The notes under the pieces were generated by a model. That model saw only the letters and a list, made by a program, of their open reading frames with translations. It searched no databases and had not been told where the DNA came from. Both the position numbers and the translations under genes were made by a program. Positions 10,370 through 21,479 of a stretch of DNA of 64,000 nucleotides are shown in pieces. How positions within the stretch are numbered: the stretch's first letter is position 1; each line of letters opens with the position of its first letter. This DNA is from Spatholobus suberectus (taxonomy: Eukaryota > Streptophyta > Magnoliopsida > Fabales > Fabaceae), in contig CM014737.1 in NCBI GenBank assembly GCA_004329165.1, positions 3,078,830 through 3,142,829 on the forward strand, read 5' to 3'.

Positions 10370-11800
10370 ACTTACTAGACCTTTGACTGCCATTCTCCGT
10401 GAATACCATGACATTCCCCTCACCAGTCATTCTGGTTTTAAGCTGACTTTGGCCCACGTAGCTGCTTCCTTCTTGTGGCTAGGCCTTTTTAGGGACACCT
10501 GAGACTTTGTGGCTGCTTGTCAGACTTGCCAATAGAATAAATAAAACCTGTCAAAAAAAACAAGGCTTACTTCAACCCCTCCCCATCCTTCATCGAGCTT
10601 GGGAGGATCTCACGATGGATTTTGTAACCCATCTAATTCTGCAAGACACACGGTCATTTGGGTAACTGTCGACCATTTTACCAAGTCAACCCACTTCCTT
10701 GCCTTACCCACCCAGTTTACAACCACTAGTCTTGCTCGTCAATTCTCGGTCGAGATCATTCGACCCCATGAGGTGCCAGAATCAATCACTATGGACAGAG
10801 ATTATGTCTTCATTAGCAACTTCTAGCGCTAACTCTTCCACCTTCAAGGCACGTCTCTACAATTCTCCACAGCCTACCATCGTAAAATGGACGGTAGATC
10901 GAAGTCCTCAATTGATCCTTAGAAGTGTATCTTCATTGCTTCACTGACAAACACCCTTGCTGTTGGCACGCTTTCCTCCACCTCGTTGAACTATAGTACA
11001 ATACCTTTGCCCACTCAGCCCTTAGCATGTTGCCGTTTCAGGCTTTGTGTGGCTGAAAACCACCCACCATTACTGATTATATTTTGGGGTTGTGTTCAAA
11101 TGACACAATCGAAAATTCCTTGCACACCAGGCAGCAAATCTTAACTCAACTAAAAGACAATTTAAGCCGTACAAGGTAGCAGATGGAGGCTCAGTCAAAT
11201 CAAAAGCGCAGGGATGTTACCTTCAATGTTAGTGATTGGATTTGGGTTCGACTGCAACCATATCACCAACAATCATTGGCACGAACTCCATTTTCGAAAC
11301 TGGCTTTGCACTTTTAGGGCCCCTTCCAAGTGTTACGTCGCATTGGTGTTGTCACGTACAAGCTCACGCTCCCAAAGACAGCTTGCACTCACCCTGTGTT
11401 TCACATCTCTCTCTTACGTCGCCACATTAGCGCCCCACCACCTTAACGTTCTCCCTTCCTTCGCCTTTAACTGAAAACAACGACGCCCTTACTGAAAACA
11501 CCTTCTTATTACCACCCTTAAACACTTTTGAGACTTCCTAAACACAAGCCCTCTTCAAATCCCTCAATCACTCCTCCCAACTCTTTGACCCTCCAACTGG
11601 CACCTTCATCACTTCAACGCTTACATGCCCCACTTCTTTACCCTTCGATCAGCAACAGCCTCAACCACTCACCTATCCCAATCATTCTACAACGTCAACT
11701 GAAGTTGCTGCCCAAATCAACCAATCAATAGTTTCCACCCCTAGCCCCAACCAATCACAGTTTCCCACCGCTTTTATCCCACCTACCAACCCCAAGGTCC
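10370..11800 (+). pseudogene. Ty3-gypsy integrase
   Basis: An HHCC zinc-binding region is readable at about 10405-10535 (H...H, then CQTC). The catalytic core follows: VTVDHFTKSTHF (about 10660-10695) and ITMDRDYVFIS (about 10785-10820) carry the first two acidic residues. The Glu region near 10870-10900 is scrambled. A YNTFAHSAL-like segment (about 11000-11025) and a C-terminal DWIWVRLQPY-like block (about 11233-11265) complete it. I see no chromodomain. Several frameshifts. Confidence 0.85.
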
Positions 11801-11836
11801 AACCCAACTTCATCTTTAAGGGCAAGCGTCGGGCAT

Positions 11837-12173
11837 TGATAGCAACATTAGGCCCAGTAGGCCCACAAGAGAGATAGGAAAGCCCAATTGGATCAAGGAT
11901 TTCATAGAATGATTATATTATATCCTTTAGGGATATTTTCAAAATTATTTACAAGTAGTTCATTGACAGGCTATATCCAGGGATTTTATAGAAGGTTGAG
12001 AGGATCATGCCACTTGTAGGGCTATCCCACCTTCTAAGGTTCTTTTCTTTGTATTTAACCTTGAGTCAGGATGAAATAAAGCAGAGAAGAATTTAGTGGC
12101 AGTATTTGTAGGTAGCCGTAGCTAATAGATAGAAGCTAATGGTGTATTCACATTATATTGTTAGAATCTATCA
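11837..12173 (+). repeat. 3' LTR of the Ty3-gypsy element
   Basis: Pairs with 6475-6809 at about 89% identity. The preceding ttaagggcaag...gggca (11817-11835) is a weak polypurine tract. Differences from the 5' LTR are mostly transitions, as expected for methylated silent DNA. Confidence 0.92.
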
Positions 12174-12350
12174 AAGCACGAGAATTGAGCATGTGTTGTG
12201 CTTAAACCTTTTGCTCTTGCATGTGTCCCAAAATATAACTGTTGGAATGAAGCTTTGGGGAATTGTTGCTGAAGTAAATGAAAAAGAGTGTGGAAGTTTT
12301 CCTTTTTGGTATATTTTGCGTTGGGCAAGCTGGTTTTTTATATTGTACTG
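12174..12350 (+). pseudogene. Fragment resembling RRP5 (S1-domain ribosome-biogenesis protein)
   Basis: The frame around 12228-12290 reads NITVGMKLWGIVAEVNEKE. This matches, from memory of the family, the start of the first S1 domain in plant RRP5 homologues, nucleolar factors for 18S and 5.8S rRNA processing. After NEKE the reading departs into unrelated codons, so only about 20 residues are supported. Upstream codons to 12174 are open and join across the Ty3-gypsy insertion with 6436-6474. It is a gene scrap, not a gene. Confidence 0.55.
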
Positions 12351-12720
12351 AGATTGGATGATGACAAGAAAAAGAAAGGAAGCAAACAAACTTTACATCG
12401 ATTATGTTTATAACTAATGTAAAAAGTGTTTTTTACATTGATTCAATTTTTTATGTAAAAAATTTTCCTAATCTAAAACAAAATCTACATTGGTTTTACA
12501 ACCAATATAAAGCTCAAATACCATGTAAATGTCTCTATTGCATTAGTGAATCTTCATAACACAGTCTCAACACTGGTTAAATGAAAAGATTTGCGGTTAC
12601 GGAAAGCGTTAAGCAAGGTTGCGATTGTAGTTGTGGGGAAAGGGGAGAGAAGGGGGATTAATGTTAAATTCAATTATTACTTTTGCTTTGACTTTTCAAA
12701 ATTTTAGTAATCTCAATTGT
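12351..12720. repeat. Possible CACTA subterminal remnant, otherwise no gene
   Basis: 12392-12530 contains repeated acatYgRtt and aaccaat motifs in both orientations, such as attggttttacaaccaat. These resemble the AAATCGGTT/AACCGATTT arrays at the ends of the CACTA element at 17871-27078. No CACTAC terminus is visible. The rest is featureless. Confidence 0.35.
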
Positions 12721-13750
12721 TTGTCTACCTGCTTGCTTTCCCCATTTCGTTTAACACTTTCTTCCAATCCCGTGATCCACTGACTAAAGTTAACTGTATT
12801 AATTACAATAATTTAAACATATTAAATTATTCCATAAACTAAATAATGAAAAATAAATATATTAAATAAAATCAAAATGTTGAAATGTATTTCCTTTGAT
12901 CTGAAATATAAGCAAAAAAAAATTCATATATGCAAATCTCAAATATAAGCAAATTTCAACTAATTTTACCATATTCAATAGCATCATCCCAAAATACATT
13001 TTATTTAATTGAGATTTTATTTTAATGACTCTTTTTTATTATTGATATCAAGTTTCAACAAAGGGTAATTTAGGAAAATAGTCTTTTTTAAAATGGGATT
13101 GGTGAAATTAAATGATACTTCCTCCAAACTCAAATATAAGTAAAATTAACTAATTTCATGCTAATTAAGAAAGTTAGTTAATATCACTTAATTCTACTAA
13201 TCACATTTTTAAAAAATAAACTTTTTTCCTAAAGATTGGAACTTAATATGAAAAATAAAAAAGAGTTACTAAAAATTGAATCTCAATTAATTGAAGGAAT
13301 TTTTGGGATAGTATCATTAAATAGGGTGAAAGTAGTTAAAATTTGTTTATTTAACTAACTTTTTTAATTAGTGTGAATTATATTTTTTTTTCTTATATTC
13401 GAGACTGGAAAGAGTACAAAATTGCAATGAATTGAACATTTATAAATAAATTTTAAAAAAATCAATTAAATCAAGAAACAAATTAAAATAGAAAACAAAA
13501 ATAGATGATAGTAATCAGTCAAAAATATAATAAACCACAACATAAAGAAATAATTTACAAAATTAAGTTAAGAGTTTGAGATTGTACAATAACAATGATT
13601 ATGCAAGAATGAAATATTTCAAGCTAATAAAAAAAAGAAACATCAGTTTTAAAAGAAAAATGAAACCTCAATGAATTGTAAGCAAGATAATAATAAAATA
13701 ATTAAATATGAATAATTGGACAAGCCACTTCCAAAAATACCGTGACTTTA
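12721..13750. repeat. Intergenic duplication, copy 1 (paralogue of 35551-36075)
   Basis: From tgtctacctgcttgc (about 12722) to the ccaaaaatacc block near 13730, the sequence aligns with 35551-36075. The length difference is due mainly to a 525-bp MITE present only here. Non-coding. The pair gives a useful empty-site comparison. Confidence 0.8.
12890..13414. mobile_element. Foldback MITE with TA target duplication
   Basis: A 525-bp insertion flanked by TA (12888-12889 and 13415-13416). The paralogous site at 35729-35730 has a single TA and no insert. Ends are inverted (tttcctttgatctgaaatataag against the complement of cttatattcgagactggaa), and the complementarity extends through most of both halves. 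TA duplication and ends of the CTCCCTCCGT-NNN-AAATATAAG type place it with Tc1/mariner-like MITEs. Confidence 0.85.
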
Positions 13751-14691
13751 GTTTTCAATTATTATATAACATTGATTCTTTGAAAGTGTCAAATAGTTCA
13801 AGACCACCATCCAACTAATACTTATATAACACATTTAAATTTTACAATTTATGAAAAATAACTAATAACACTTATTACATGTCATGTAAAAATTAATAGA
13901 AATGATAATAATCCATGACTACTTAATAATTTTTTCATAGGAACATATGTTATTTATTGTTTATTATAATGACATTCTGGTTTATTGTCTGCTAGCTTCA
14001 ATCCGTAGACTTGGCATTGAGTTACTCAAGTCCTTTCAAAGAGTTACTTCACTTTTGTCTACTTTTATGATCCGAAGTGTTCGATGAAAATTACTTGTAC
14101 TCTCTTTTTCCTATCTGCTCCGTTGTCCCATCCAATTATAAGCTGTAATGTCAATTAAATATGACACATCATTTATTAGGTTTAATGAATAGATAACGTC
14201 TTTTGTTTGTCACCATCTAATTGGATGGAACAGAAGAGAAAATGTCAACCCCCTAGTTGTTATGCATACAATAAGTTTTATACTTTGGTAAGAGTGAAGT
14301 GGAAGAGAAGAGAAGTGAATAGGAGGGAAGAGGAGAGAAGTGAGGAATTTTTGTTGGTTTGGTTGGAGTAAAGTTAGTGAGAAATATTTAAATTTTTGGT
14401 GGGTCCCATGTCGTTTTTTATTAGCGTAAAACTGTGAAGAAATGAAAGGAAGTGGACAAATTTGAGTGCTATATGCGTTATGCTCCTTTTTTTTTCATCT
14501 CTCACTCTTCTTTTTTGTGTAACTCGTGCATTTGTCTTGTGCTGTTGCGAACACCTTGCGATCGTCTTCACTTATCGAGCTTGTATCTAGCTCGCGTCGC
14601 AACTCGAGGGTGCGTGGTTGTCGAACTGAAAGACCTTACAAGGAGCAAGACAAAATCAAATATGGTGGACACATATTTGATTATGTGTTAC
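13751..14691. other. Left flank of the hAT element, no gene seen
   Basis: AT-rich, with a purine-rich block (14290-14345) resembling the interior of the MITE-like insert at 59211-59503. Frames at 14374-14571 (minus) and 14452-14754 (plus) have no family resemblance. The last 8 bases, TGTGTTAC (14684-14691), are the hAT target duplication. Confidence 0.6.
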
Positions 14692-15210
14692 CTACAAAGC
14701 ATGGACACGGTTGGGGAAGGGCATGTTAGACACATTGACACTGACACGCAGTAGATACACAACAAACACGTGTCTGACACGTTTTTGCTGTGTCGAATTT
14801 TTTTTTCCAGCTTGAACACAACACATATGGCCAGACACAGTTGAAACACACATCTTTTTTTTTTTACCATTTTTTTAAAAAAACTAAAATTAAATTATAA
14901 TAAAAACAAATTTCCATTTTAAAATTATAACCAATCACCGTAGATCCTTCACCACCCACATTAGCATACGTTTCATTCCCCCTTCCGCAAGTTCTCGCAA
15001 GCATCGTCATCCCTGTATGCTAAAGGTAACATTTCGCTTCACGTCATCTTTGCAAGCATCGTCGTGTCTACACTAGTGTCATTGTGTCTCTACAAGCGTC
15101 ATTGTGTCTCCGTAACCGTCATCACTATGTCTTTGCTTCACGGTGTCTTGCGTCTCTGTTTAACAACGTCGTCACGTCTTCGCTTCACAGTTGTCATCGT
15201 CACATCTCCG
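14692..15210 (+). repeat. hAT 5' subterminal region and probable leader
   Basis: 14700-14800 is rich in GACAC and CGTGTC motifs, likely transposase-binding sites. 15015-15215 has irregular repeats of cgtcNttgtgtct and cttcgcttcac, ending at a possible splice donor (ttaggtaagt, about 15213). This suggests a non-coding first exon and a first intron up to about 15645. Confidence 0.5.
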
Positions 15211-15346
15211 CTTTAGGTAAGTTTTTCTGTCACTTTTGTATTTTTATTTTTAAGTGTCTTTTGTTGTGGGTGTGCTCTATTTGTGCGATTCATGGAGTGT
15301 TTACTGCATTTTTTTTTATGTTTTGGTTTTTTTCTTTTTTTTTCAT

Positions 15347-15570
15347 ATGTCTCTGTTTTCTTTTCCATTGTTGTGCATTATTTTTTGTATGTCTCTTTTT
15401 TTTTTGCCATTGTTGTACATTTTTTTTGTATGTCTCTGTTTTTTTTGCCATTGCTATGCATTTTTTTTATGTCTCTATTTTTTTTTTGCCATTGTTGTGC
15501 CTTTTTTTTTATGTCTCTATTTTTTTTTTGCCATTGCTGTGTATTTTTTTTTTGTATGTCTCTATTTTAT
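15347..15570. repeat. T-rich minisatellite, about 42-bp unit, about 5-6 copies
   Basis: Tandem units consist of tgtctctNtttt, a T run, gccattgYtgtgca and a second T run. All three plus frames stay open through it, which creates long Phe/Cys-rich artefact frames (15084-15602 and others). It sits in the presumed first intron of the hAT transposase gene. Confidence 0.85.
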
Positions 15571-15646
15571 ACTTTTATTTTGTGAAATTGACTAAAAATT
15601 AAAATTTTTAGAATTTAAATTAAGTTCATATCAAATTATTGCAAAG

Positions 15647-17825
15647 ATGAGTACTTCTAATCGAATTAAAGAACAAGATGATGACACCAAGCCTCTATGG
15701 AATTATGTTACAAAGATAAAAGGTCTAAGTGCTGGCAGTGGAAATTTTGAAGTTAAATGCAATTTATGTGAAGTAAAAGGAGTTAGAGTTTGTCAAAAGA
15801 TAACTCTTTCAAGACTTTGCAGAGTTTAAAAAGATTGACAATGATGCTGCATTAAAAATAGAGAGGTCAAAGACAAAATCTGTCTCTTTACCTCCGATGT
15901 CTAATGAAGAACAAGAGACAAATATTGGTGTTGATCCAAAAAAGAGAAAGACATTTGCAATTCTAGAAGGTGCTTTCAATGTGCAAGCTAAAGAGACGCT
16001 TGACTATGAAATTGCCAGGATGTTTTACTCTTCGGGGCTACCATTTCATTTGGCAAGGAATCCTCATTAGAGGAAGGCATTTTCTTATGCGGCCAATAAT
16101 TATATAAGTGGGTATCAACCTCCGGGTTACAATAAGTTGAGAACAACCTTGCTTGCAAATGAAAGAAGACATATAGAGAACCTATTGCAGCCAATAAAAA
16201 ATACATGGAGTCAAAAAGGTGTGAGCATTGTTAGTGATGGGTGGAGTGATCCTAAAAGAAGACCTCTTATTAATTTCATGGCTATCGCAGAGAGTGGACC
16301 AATGTTTTTAAAGGCATTAGATTGTTCTAATGAGGTAAAAGACAAGGATTTCATAGCTAACCAAATGAAGGATGTAATAATGGAGGTTGGGCCCTCAAAT
16401 GTGGTGCAAATTGTGACTGATAATGCAACTATATGTAAGGCAGTAGGTTTGCTCATAGAGGATGAGTTTCCTTCCATCTATTGGACTCCTTATGTTGTGC
16501 ACACCTTAAATCTTGCATTGAAAAATATATGTGTAGCCAAGAACACAGAAAAAAACAATGTTAATTACCAAGAATGTTCTTGAATCACAAAAATTACGGA
16601 AGATGCCATGTTTATTAAAAACTTTATCATGGGTCACTCTATGGGATTATCAATGTTCAATACATTCAACTCATTGAAGTTGCTTTTGCTTGCTCCTACA
16701 AGATTTGCTTCCACCATAGTAATGCTCAAGAGGTTTAGACATTTGAAAAAGGACTCCAAAAGATGGTTATTAGTGACCAATGGTCTTCTTACAAAGAAGA
16801 TGACATTGGAAAGGAAAAATTTGTGAAAAAGGACATTGTTAGATGATATTTGGTGGGACAAAGTTGATCATATACTTTCTTTCACTAGTCCTATCTATGA
16901 TGTTCTTAGAAAAACGGATATGGATGCGACTTCTCTTCACTTGGTATATGAAATGTGGGATTAAATGATTGAAAAAGTGAGGAAAGCCATATATCGATAT
17001 GAAAGAAAGGGAGAAAGTGAAGAATCAACCTTCTATGAGGTAGTGCACAAAATATTAATTGATTGTTGGATTAAGAGTAGCACACCTCTTCATTGTTTAG
17101 CTCATTCTTTAAACCCAAGGTGATACACTATATCCCTAAATATAATTTATTAATTTTCAATGCCTACTTTTTTTTTTCATACATTTCTATAGCTAATATT
17201 AATTTATAATCATATATTTTTATATTGTAGATATTATAGTCATGAATGGTTAAGTGAAGATTCAAATAGACTTCCCCCACATCAAGATATGGAACTTACT
17301 CGTGAAAGAATGAAATGTTTCAAAAAGTACTTTATTGATTCGGATGTAAGGAGACAAGTGAATGTGGAGTTTGCAAACTTTTTTGATGGAAGAGAAGGCT
17401 TTGACGATATTGACTCTTTAAGGGACAGAGGTTAAATGGAGGCAAAATCTTGGTGGCTAGTTCATGGTGCTCATGCACCAATACTTCAAAAGATTTCCCT
17501 TTAGTTACTTGGGCAACCATGTTTATCTTCATGTTCTCAAAGAAATCGGAGCACATACTTTTTCATTCATTCTATAAAAAGAAACAAAATGACACCCTAT
17601 AGGACAGAGGATCTAGTATTTGTTCATAGCAATCTTCGTCTCCTTTCAAGAAATTCCCCACAATACCATCAAGAGGAAACTAAAATGTGGGACATTGCAG
17701 GAGATGAGTTTGGATCGCTTGATGAGAATGGAATTCTTGAAGTTGCTAATTTATCCCTTGATGAACTAGAGCTGGAAGCTGTGTTTTTCAATGATGATGA
17801 TCAAGAAGGAAGGGGAATGACTTAG
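15647..17825 (+). pseudogene. hAT transposase (BED zinc finger, DUF659, hAT C-terminal)
   Basis: The ATG at 15647 begins a BED-like N-terminus with KPLWNYV and a CNLC pair, but the His half of the finger is deleted: CNLCEV joins directly to KGVRVCQK. After a frameshift, 15820-16580 encodes the DUF659 and catalytic region with GVSIVSDGWSDPKRRPLINF (first Asp), IVTDNA (second Asp) and a VHTLNLALKNI block. An internal TAG lies near 16069. A GT-AG intron is visible at 17120-17230. The C-terminal region (17231-17825) has a TAA at about 17434 and ends with an acidic tail and TAG at 17823-17825. It would cut and join hAT ends, but it is dead here. Confidence 0.9.
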
Positions 17826-17879
17826 ATGAATTAGGATTAGCAAGTTGTTTTTTTTTCTTTTCAATGATACCACTACAAA

Positions 17880-18205
17880 AAAGGCTTTTTAAATTGGTTA
17901 AAAATGGCTTTTTAAATCGGTTTTACAACCGATTTAGATACAGCCGATATAAAAGAAATTATCATTTTAAACTGTAAAATGAACCGATGTAGAAAATTTT
18001 TTAAATCAATTCTACATAGAACCGATTTTAAAAACTATGCTTGTTAAATTGGCTCTTTTTAAACCGATTTAAAAAGTTATACTTTTTAAATCGGTTCTAG
18101 AAAAAGCCGATTTAAAAAGTATACTTTTTAAATCAGTTTTGGCAGAACTGATTTAAAAAGTATAACTTTTTTAATCGGTTAATGCATAACCGATTTAAAA
18201 ATTTT
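17880..18205. repeat. CACTA subterminal repeat array, left end
   Basis: About ten copies, in both orientations, of a 9-12-bp motif TTTTTAAATCGGTT, often paired head to head around a short spacer as small hairpins. Such subterminal arrays bind the TNPA-type protein during CACTA excision. Confidence 0.85.
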
Positions 18206-18414
18206 TGTTTTTTTTTAAATACCTTCATTGTTTTTACATATACAACCAAAACCTAATAGATACAGATACCACAGAAACAGCCAGAGAATCCATTTATCAA
18301 AAGTCAGAGAATTCATTTATTAACCAACAAAACTTCATAACATATTTGAAACATATGAAATAAAAACTACTATTCTTTTCTATCTAAAGTCATTCTAAAC
18401 AAACTATCTATTAC

Positions 18415-21318
18415 TTATTTCAACGAAAAATTTTGCCCAACGTCAACAGATGTCTAGCAAGTCTTCATGCGAAAATGGTTCCCTATCAATGAATAACTGT
18501 AACATAAAAAAATAAGATAAATCATTACCCAACCACCTACAATAATAAGTATTATTGTAACTAAATAAAAATTATATTACCTCGTCCTATGAATCCACAA
18601 TATCTGCTGAAACTATGGTCATCATATGTTTCATAACATAATATCCACACTCATAGCTCCTTACTTGTTTGTTAGCCTACCAATGAGAATTTTTTTAGAA
18701 ATGATTGTGAAAACAATTACAAATTGTAATAGAATATGCAGTTGTAAATTACTTATATAAGGAAAAAACCAATTAGGTTTCCTCCGTAGTGACACGTGCC
18801 TACCCGCTAATGTTTGATACCCAATCATGACTATGATTAAAAAATAGATATACAAGTCATGTTATAGGTTTCATAATTACAATATAAAGCATGAATGAAA
18901 TATATTATAAATAAAGAATTACCTTTTTATTAGTTGTTTCAAATCTTTGTTAGGCTTCTTATGCAACAAACACAATAAGGCCACAGCATTGTCCCTAGGA
19001 CAAATAATTAGCAATTGCCAATGCGAGCTGCATTGCAAAAAGAATATATGTGATGAGATTCAAAAATCATTTAAAATCATTTGAGTCAGAAATAACTTGT
19101 GCTTACCAATGCAAGTATGGTGTTAGATAATATCGTTTTTGTCCATTATACATCCAATTCTGAATGTAAGCCTGAGAATCTTCATCCTTATTCCCTATCT
19201 TCTGAATAGGCAATGGGTCAATAAATCCATATACATTCTCCCAACCCTTTGAGAGACAGAGATGATGCATGTATCTAAAATATACAAATGAATGTTAAAT
19301 ATAATATTGAGATGCTTATTTAAGAGATTAACAAAAAATTAAACTTACAACAACCATAATTGAAGAACTGAGATATTTAGCATGTCATTGCTAGTACAAA
19401 TTTCCAATACATCCTTCTGGGTGATCCATAGGTCTACACCACTAGGTCTGCCAAGGAATGTTGGTTCCCAATCTATTTGAACAACATCCGTCCCCATACT
19501 AGATGCCACCTGCCACAAGCGTGTTATTGGATCAACTTCAGGTTCCAATTTTTTAGGTGAAACATCTTTCTTAGACGGTTGAACATCCTATAAAAAAAAG
19601 TAAATATAAAATAAGGTTATAAAATACATTCAAGTTATTTTAATTTGTAATAGAAAAAAAATTATTTAAGATGACTTTTGAATATACCTTGACTGATGTG
19701 ACCTTTATAAGTCAGTTTCGGCCATTGAATGAACTGTTTAGGTGCCTGTCCAACAGTCTGAACCTTCTCGGTGGATACTAGGAACTTGAGCATATGCATC
19801 CCATATTTGTTCAACCACCACCCTTTCCATATCATCCTCAATGGTCATGCGGTGTATGGTAAGCCCCAAGTTATATACTCTCCCAAAGGCCACTAAACAA
19901 AAAAGCTCTCCATCAACATATAACTAACATTGCTCATGGGTATTAGTGTCAGTCTCCTCCCCAGAAGGATCAGCAGCAGCATAGCTTCCTTTTGTGCTGA
20001 CACGTACAGGAGTATGAACTTGTTCTATTTGGACATTTGTATTTTGTTGTGAAATACCCAAACATGCCAGCTCCTCTCTAATCTCCTGTCTCAACTGTTC
20101 TTTAAGCTCATTTATAATCTCCTACCTGATTCGCTCCACCTCTTCCCTGGTGACAATTCCGGAGTTGGGCCCACTACGTAGGGTGGTCCATAGTAATCAC
20201 GAATGCCAACACCTCATCCAGCTACACGAACCCTGCCAAGGTGCTCTAGTCTCCTAATAGCCGTTGTTAATATATCCTTACGTCCATAAGGAACAAATGT
20301 TCCCTGTGAGGTCTACTCAACCAGTGAGTCCAACAACATTTAATTCAAGAGATGTGTAAAAAATATGGCGTATCTAGTTACAATTACAATTTGAAATCAA
20401 AAATGACTTACAATCTTTTCAACAACAACAAGTGTCTCGTCCGATATATATCCACCCGATTGTAGTGTACGGACCACCTTCCATTTATCCCATCGTTGTG
20501 GTGGTGATGGAAGAGCAATATCTGCAGCAGAACCAGATGCCAAGGCTTCCAGCTAACGTTGCCTCGCCTTCTCCATCATCATCTTCTGCTCAAGCAACTT
20601 ATATCCCCTACGAGATAATCTGTGGGGGTGGACATTCTTGGATGCAATCACTTGTCCCTTTTTTTCTTTTCTCCTATGAATAACAAGACACTGTTAAATT
20701 GAATAAAAATTAATCAAATATTGTTGTATGATTAGAAAAATATGATTGCAACTAAACCTAGAAGACAGAATCCTCCCAGCTTTTAACAAACTTTGCTCAC
20801 GTCTCCTCATCCAAAAATGCATACTTCTCATAAGGAGAAGTGTCTTTCAACTTTCCATATATGTATCTCATGGTGAGCTATGTCTTAAATGCCCTCCAAC
20901 GCTTAGCCGCAAGTGATAGCAACTTCTTTCTCAACATGGCATTATGTGGAACATCATAAGTCAACTACAAAAAAAATTAAATAGTTAATGTGTGATAATA
21001 ATATGGTTAAATATAATTTATATATTTAAGATTGTAGAAGTAAAATACTGTGATAGTTTGCCATATTTGGTTCTTTATGCTCTCCTCCACATGGTCCCAA
21101 TCCTCATAAAGGATAGAGACCTTACTCCGAGCAAGAATGCCCACAAAACTAATGAATTTTGTGGTGTTTTCCCCCTCAGGTGCCCCACTAAGCATGTCAA
21201 ACTGAATTGGTATCAGATGGTCACCAGCTCGACTGAGAGTCAATTCTTTTAGGCGTGTACCTCGTCTACCCTTTTTTTTGGTAGACTCATAAGATGGGTT
21301 ACTAGAAGAATTAGCCAT
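18415..21318 (-). pseudogene. CACTA second gene: TNPA-like region plus C48 (Ulp1-like) protease domain
   Basis: The minus-strand start at 21318 (MANSSSNPSYES...) follows a splice acceptor, ctaaacag. Exon 1 (to about 21040) carries RLKELTLSRAGDHLIPIQF and LARSKVSILYEDWDHVEE, typical of the plant Transposase_24-like family. Fragments follow at about 20940-20780, a Glu/Arg coiled-coil-like stretch (about 20150-20040), and 19548-19345. The C48 fold is recognised by SSHWQLLII near 19025 (catalytic His) and SYECGYYVMKHM near 18655-18620 (catalytic Cys), with further residues to about 18415. Frames are broken and introns inferred. The protease role in CACTA biology is unclear. Confidence 0.8.
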
Positions 21319-21479
21319 GTACCTGTTTAGAAAAGAAAAAAAATTGTAAGTACCGTCATTGGAGAAGTTTGAAATTTTCAAAGATAAACATAACGATAAA
21401 AAGAATTAAACAATTTAATAAAAATTATATAATGTCAATAAGAATATACAACATAAACATAAATAAGTTACTAACAGTG

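Larger units (their letters stand above)
6475..12173 (+). mobile_element. Ty3-gypsy LTR retrotransposon, complete but inactive
   Basis: LTRs of 335 bp (6475-6809) and 337 bp (11837-12173) both begin TGATAGCAACATT and end GTTAGAATCTATCA. They differ at roughly 37 positions by eye (about 89% identity), so the insertion is old. Flanks AAGCG (6470-6474) and AAGCA (12174-12178) fit a 5-bp target duplication with one change. Order inside is gag, protease, RT, RNase H, integrase, which defines Ty3-gypsy. Every gene has stops or frameshifts. A TRIM is nested in gag. Confidence 0.93.

Noticed and set aside
11214..11474. 86-codon ORF as a separate gene
   Set aside because: It is an out-of-frame reading of the Ty3-gypsy integrase C-terminal region; the correct frame lies in pieces around it.
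15084..15602. 172-codon Phe/Cys-rich ORF and two overlapping frames
   Set aside because: All three frames are open because of the T-rich 42-bp minisatellite, so there is no coding constraint on one frame.
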